A stretch of DNA of 64,000 nt from Tremella fuciformis. Its lineage: Eukaryota; Basidiomycota; Tremellomycetes; Tremellales; Tremellaceae. How positions within the stretch are numbered: the stretch's first letter is position 1; each line of letters opens with the position of its first letter. The translations under genes and the position numbers were made by a program. The notes under the pieces are model-generated. The model saw nothing but the letters and a program-made list of their open reading frames with translations. It had not been told where the DNA came from and did not search any database. The stretch covers positions 496,001 to 560,000 of the forward strand of contig CP136494.1 of the NCBI GenBank assembly GCA_032768795.1. Direction: 5' to 3'. Shown piece after piece: positions 59,820 through 64,000 of the stretch.

Positions 59820-61673
59820 TCAGACTTTCTTCATACCGTCCTCGTCCGCCTCCATACGGTCAGTCTGAACTGATGTCAAGGTCGTCTTGAACTTGCGGGG
59901 CGAAACGCCCCGGGCGAACAGCTCGTCGAGCTCGGCATAACTACGGCCTTTGGTCTAACAGCGTCAGTACTGGATGGCGAGAGCCTTGACTGAGTGGAGG
60001 ACGTACCTCGGGGAGGAGGAAGTAGATCGGAATGAGCATCAGAGCGCAAATGCCACCGTAGAAGAAGCCAATATGTGTTCCCCAACCGGCGTCCTGGTCG
60101 GACAGCATGAGCGGTACGGTGTACGCCTGATATCAGCCCGAAGCTCTACATGACCCGGCGCGGAGCTTACAAAAAGGACACCTGAAGCAATGTTGCCCGC
60201 CTGGGCGACGGACGACGTCTTGGCCCGCAAGTGCTGAGAGGGGATCTCGACAATCGTGATCCAGCCGACAGGGGCGAGGGAGAGCGAGTATGCAAACACC
60301 CATATGGAGCAGAGGGTAATGAGTCCGGCGCCGTATCCGGTGGTGGCGGGCAGAAAGCCCAGTCCACCGATGATGATGCACACGATACTCATGACGGTGC
60401 CGCCCCCGAGAACCAGGGTCCTGCGGCCAACGCGCTCGACAAGGTAGAAAGACACGAGTATGCCCACAAGGAGTACGACGTAGACGATGACGGAACCGAC
60501 AAAGGCGTCCGACAGACCGGCCAATTGGACTGAACAGTCAGCGGGCAATAGCAGAGGAGACGAGAGAGCTCGCTGGCGACTGACAAAAGTAGGTGGTGTA
60601 GCCAAAGATGAGCGCCGTGCCGGAAAAGTTTTGGTACATGAGGGGAAGAGCAGCAATGACGGTTCGCTTCATGTTGGCCGGCTTGAGCATGGCGGACCAA
60701 CCAGCGTCGGGGGAGTTTTGCTGGCTGGTGAGGACCTTGGATGCCTCAATCTCCTGCAAGATGACATTGTACTCGCGGTCAACGTCGTAGCCCTCGACGT
60801 TCCCCACCAAGCGTCGCAGCGCGCGCTTGGCTTTGTCGTGCTTGCCCTTTTCGGCCAGCCAGTAGGGCGATTCCGGAAGGGTGACGAACACGGCGCAGAT
60901 GAGGCCGAGCAGGACAAACTCAGAGTAAAAGGCCCGGCGGAACTCGAGAGGCGCAGTCTCGTTGAGAATTTCCAGACCGATGGCTGAGAAGAGCTGGCCG
61001 AGCGAGTAGGACAAGGCGAACGAGCTCAGCATCGCCCCTCGGAAGCCGGGTAGGGCGATCTCGGACATGTAGAGCACCACGCCGGTCGAGTAGAAGGCGC
61101 AGGTGCACCCCGCGAGGATCTTGGCCGCAAAGTACACCTTCCAATTCTTGGCGACGCACTCCAGGATGATGGCCAGCCCCATGAAGCCCGCCAACAACCA
61201 CAGGTTGCACCTCCTACCAAACCTGTCTGCGGTGACAGGCGAGATGAATTGGCATACGGTCTGACCGATGTAGATTGCGGCACTCCAGAGCGAGACGTAC
61301 GTGCTGTCGAGCTCGAGGGCGCCAGTGGTAGGATTCACTACGGTACCGAACTGGTTGATGAACCCTGCCTGATAAGCCCATTTTTACCATGCCCTCGTAG
61401 CTCTAAAAGCTTACCCTGATTGGCAACGATGTTGCCGACGGCCGCCAGACAGTAGCCACCGTACATACCGCCGAGAGACACGGCACAGCCGGTCAAGAAC
61501 AGGCGCCAGAACTTGCGGACGAGCTTGAATTTGGGTACGTCCACAAACGTAGAGGCGAGCGCAGTCGTCGGGTAGACGGGCGGCTGCATGCCAGATGTCT
61601 GGAGGACGAAGGGCACCTCATTGTGCTCGATGGGATCCACCTTCTCAGTTACGTCCCGCGCTACGTTGGTCAT
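59820..61673 (-). CDS. MFS sugar-porter permease
   Basis: I chose ATG 61673 (MTNVARDVTEKVDPIEHNE). In-frame ATGs about 25 and 35 codons upstream are possible alternatives. TM1 is LFLTGCAVSLGGMYGGYCLAAVG, and a short intron leads to FINQFGTVVNPTTG. Then come the TM2-3 loop DRFGRR, GCTCAFYSTGVVLYMSEIALPGFRG and TLPESPYWLAEKGKHDKAKRAL (PESPYWL signature), followed by a TM7 region with LPLMYQNFSGTALIFGYTTYF. The C-terminal half has VERVGRRTLVLGG and ITIVEIPSQHLRAKTS, and the last exon has TKGRSYAELDELFARGV. It ends at TGA 59822-59820. Twelve helices and all sugar-porter signatures are present. It probably takes up the sugar or oligosaccharide processed by the convergent DUF4038 enzyme. Confidence 0.82.
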
Positions 61674-62372
61674 GGTGGATGTTGAGGTCGAGGGGGTAGC
61701 AGGTCTTGGGGTAGGGGAGGGGGACGGGCGGTTCTTGGTCTCATACATAGGTCCTCTTTCGTCACGAAGACCCATGAGCCCCGTCCCATTGCCTTGCCCC
61801 GCTTCTCCGCGGGCTTTGGTGCCCCGTCCATACACTGCGACTGTTGAGAGCCGTAATAGAGCCGCGTAGCCGCAACTCCACATAGCCGGTTTTATCTCTC
61901 TCTCTCCTTGCCTGACATCTGGTTTGAGAGAGGGGCAGCATGAGCCACCCTGAGCATCCAGCTGTCTTGGCGCCCCGCCGGGGCCAAGGGAAGTATCACT
62001 TTCGGCATTGGTCCGACCGGTCCACTTCACAGTGGTTGACGGTCGAAGTCGAATGGTCATGTTTCAGAGAGCTGTCCTTTCGTGCATCGTAAGCGCTCTA
62101 CGCGCTTACCCGGGTAACGAGCGCTTCGAGCTCACTTCAGCCCTGGGAGGGCTACCCCATACCCTACTATCTGCTTCAGGAAGGGCGGGGGTCCTACTCC
62201 GTCTCTCACAATACAAAGTGGGATAGTTGGAAAATCCTTGGCATCCGAAGTGGAACAGCCGTCATTGAACCGCTTCTCCACCGGTTACTCGACCCTTGAA
62301 GAGTTGGTCTGATGGAGCGATTGCAAGAGATAGCTGCCAAATCGCTTGTCGTACTCCTGCGCAGCTACCCTC
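61674..62372. promoter_or_regulatory. Divergent promoter region between permease and cyclase-like gene
   Basis: These 699 bp include the possible longer N-terminus of the permease on the minus strand. No specific site was assigned. Confidence 0.4.
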
Positions 62373-63671
62373 ATGCCGTTCAAGCTTCCACCCTTCACAG
62401 CTCTCCCCTTGCAGAAGGATGGCCCCCCTTGTAACGCCTGGGGCCTCTTTGGGCCCGACGACGAACTCGGGAGGGCCAATCTGATCGATGCAGAGGCTGT
62501 CCAGAGAGGTCTGAGGGCCGCCAAGGACGGCAAGGTCATCAACCTCAAGTAGGCCAACGTCTGTCCAGTACGTCGACAGAAGAGCTGATTGCAGTCTTCC
62601 ACTTGACTTTCAGCCCCTCTTTCGAGGAAGACAAGCTGCTGAACACACCATGCGAGTCGCAAGAATTCGTTGACGCCGCATTTCCTCAAGTTGACAGACA
62701 GCTTCGCCCATGTGGATTTCAACGATGACGCCGTCTCATTCAATACGCAGTGCGGGACTCAGTGGGACGGCTTAAGACACGATGGCTATAAGGACTGGCC
62801 CGTCAAAGGTCAAGTCGGGTGAGCAGTGCTTTGATAGAGCACCAGCCCTTGGGCTTACAAGTGCAGCTTCTACAACGGTCAAACCCTCAAGGACACTGGT
62901 GATCCGGCCAACAAACGCTTTGGGATAGACCGTGAGCCCCAGGATGGAACGAGCCAAGGCAGCAAAGCTTCAACTGAATCTGCAAGAATTTGCCAAACAT
63001 CCGATCACGTCGCGAGCGCATCTGCTTGACATCCCCCTCTATCTAGCCCGCCACAACCTGCCGCCTCTGAAACCCCTCGAGATCTCTGCGCCTGTAACTC
63101 TCGACATGCTCAAGGCGGCCGCCGAAGAGTTTAGTGTCGAATTTGCGCAAGGCGACATCTTGATCGTCCGAATTGGCCTTACCGAAGTGCTCGAGCCGAT
63201 GAGTACAGAAGACAGGCTCAAGCTGGGCGACTACCCGTGGACCTTCAACGGCGTCGAGCCATCCATCGAGTCGCTCCAATGGCACTGGGACAACGGGATC
63301 GCCGCAGTGGTGTCGGACGCGTAAGTACTTCGTTCCCCACTCCCTCCTTCACCACCTACCCCTTGTCTATCCTGTCGAGAGGCGAATGGCCCAACTTGTC
63401 AGCGGCGGCTTGAGTCTGCACATCACTGGGGAGTGTTGAGTTGACCTTGCCTGGCAGACTCGCTTACGAGGTGTTCCTTGGACCGGTCCCACAATTGTTT
63501 CACGCCATCGGATTAGGCGGCTGGGGCATGAGCATCGGAGAGCTTTTTGACCTTCGCGAGCTGGCAAAAGAGTGCGAGAAAGCAAAGAGGTGGACTTTTC
63601 TGTTCACGAGCATGCCTTTGAACATCCGCGGGGGTATCGCGAGCCCTGCTAACGCGCAAGCCATTCTGTGA
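62373..63671 (+). CDS. Cyclase/kynurenine-formamidase-like metal hydrolase
   Basis: The start is ATG 62373 (MPFKLPPFTALPLQKDGPP). Exon 1 has CNAWGLFGPDDELGRANLID, the usual opening of fungal cyclase-family (PF04199) proteins, and ends KVINL. Introns lie at about 62549-62594, 62680-62712, 62819-62868 and 62931-62966. They lead in frame to NTQCGTQWDGLRHDGY (the place of the metal-binding HxGTHxD motif, with Gln for His as often in this fungal subgroup), FYNGQTLKDTGDPANKRFGID and LQLNLQEFAKHPITSRAHLLDIPLYL. After them come FAQGDILIVRIGLTEVL, HWDNGIAAVVSDA, GLGGWGMSIGELFDL and WTFLFTSMPLN. The stop is TGA 63669-63671. The family hydrolyses amides or lactones. The substrate is open. The gene looks intact if the introns are right. 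Confidence 0.75.
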
Positions 63672-64000
63672 ATGGCTCTCCGGAGGACTCGTGATCCAGA
63701 GGCGTACATATGTGGGGGTCATTGCCAGACGATTCCGTATTCGCATGCGCGTAGTGTAGAAACTTGCCGTAGTGACTTCGAATGGCTCTGCTTGAATCGC
63801 AGCCGACGAACCAAGCGATGGTGCACGGGTCAGTGGGCCGCTGAGCGTGTGGTGGTCATTCCAAGATGGTAGCTCAGACGACACCGGCCTGCATTTCTTC
63901 CTCGCGACACAGCATTTCTCGCGGTTTCCAAAAGGCACTCTAGCAGTGATGAACAACCCATGAGGTCCCACATGCTTGGCGGCGAAGCGCCACAGCAGAT
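63672..64000. other. Window end, no confident gene
   Basis: This 329-bp stretch is downstream of the cyclase-like gene. Minus-strand frames overlap the end of that gene and look like shadows. A new minus-strand gene might begin beyond the window. Confidence 0.35.

Noticed and set aside
1..64000. tRNA, rRNA, CRISPR arrays, bacterial operons
   Set aside because: No cloverleaf-like A/B box pair, rRNA segment or regularly spaced repeat array was seen by eye. A covariance-model scan would be needed to exclude tRNAs.

Overview
The window is nuclear DNA of a filamentous or yeast-like fungus, most likely a basidiomycete. The genes are split by many very short introns (36 to 60 bp, occasionally about 110 bp) with GTGAGT/GTACGT-type donors and CTGAC-type branch sites. 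The gene families are also fungal: Zn2Cys6 regulators, a DUR3-type urea transporter, an OrsD/DUF3505-like protein and AN1-APH proteins. There are no bacterial operons, no tRNA or rRNA gene that I could recognise, and no CRISPR array. A narrower placement (for example Tremellomycetes) is only a guess.

Positions 1-23.9 kb and 38.5-43.6 kb are dominated by mobile DNA. In order, these hold: (1) the end of a low-complexity, Cys-rich host gene (1-1301, minus); (2) a Ty3/gypsy element (2106-6945, minus) with a 772-bp 5' LTR, an intact 5-bp target duplication and a sequence-encoded self-priming signal, but with the integrase and most of the 3' LTR deleted; (3) an OrsD/DUF3505-like gene cut off by an insertion at 8645; (4) two near-identical Ty1/copia elements in head-to-head orientation (8645-13698 minus, 14033-19077 plus), each with 318-bp LTRs and both with the same in-frame UGA-CUA stop between integrase and reverse transcriptase; (5) a small solo LTR (19162-19296); (6) a decayed tyrosine-recombinase (YR) retroelement (19302-20680); (7) a 495-bp TA-flanked MITE (21541-22035); and (8) a broken siderophore-transporter-like gene. 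At 38486-43648 lies an apparently intact YR retrotransposon of the DIRS/Ngaro/PAT type, with gag, RT-RNase H, YR and complete split direct repeats.

Positions 24.1-37.9 kb look like a catabolic gene neighbourhood. It has two adjacent Gfo/Idh/MocA sugar-type oxidoreductases, a regulator with two tandem Zn2Cys6 clusters, a sugar-porter MFS permease divergent from a type I sulfatase, and a BBE-like FAD oxidoreductase that is now a pseudogene. Uptake, desulfation and oxidation of a sulfated or glycosidic sugar is a plausible joint role, but this is inference from neighbourhood and family.

Positions 43.8-53.5 kb form a second neighbourhood that fits nitrogen scavenging: a phytanoyl-CoA-dioxygenase-like enzyme, an amidase divergent from a DUR3-type urea/amine:cation symporter, and a Zn2Cys6 regulator. 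Positions 53.9-63.7 kb contain a small Cys-rich protein, an AN1 zinc finger fused to an APH-type kinase, a 94-residue two-repeat hydrophilic KGG protein behind a promoter with several CCCCT boxes, a DUF4038 (apiosidase-like) glycoside hydrolase convergent with a sugar-porter permease, and a cyclase/kynurenine-formamidase-like hydrolase. Exon boundaries given below are read by eye from splice consensus plus reading frame and were not tested against transcripts.
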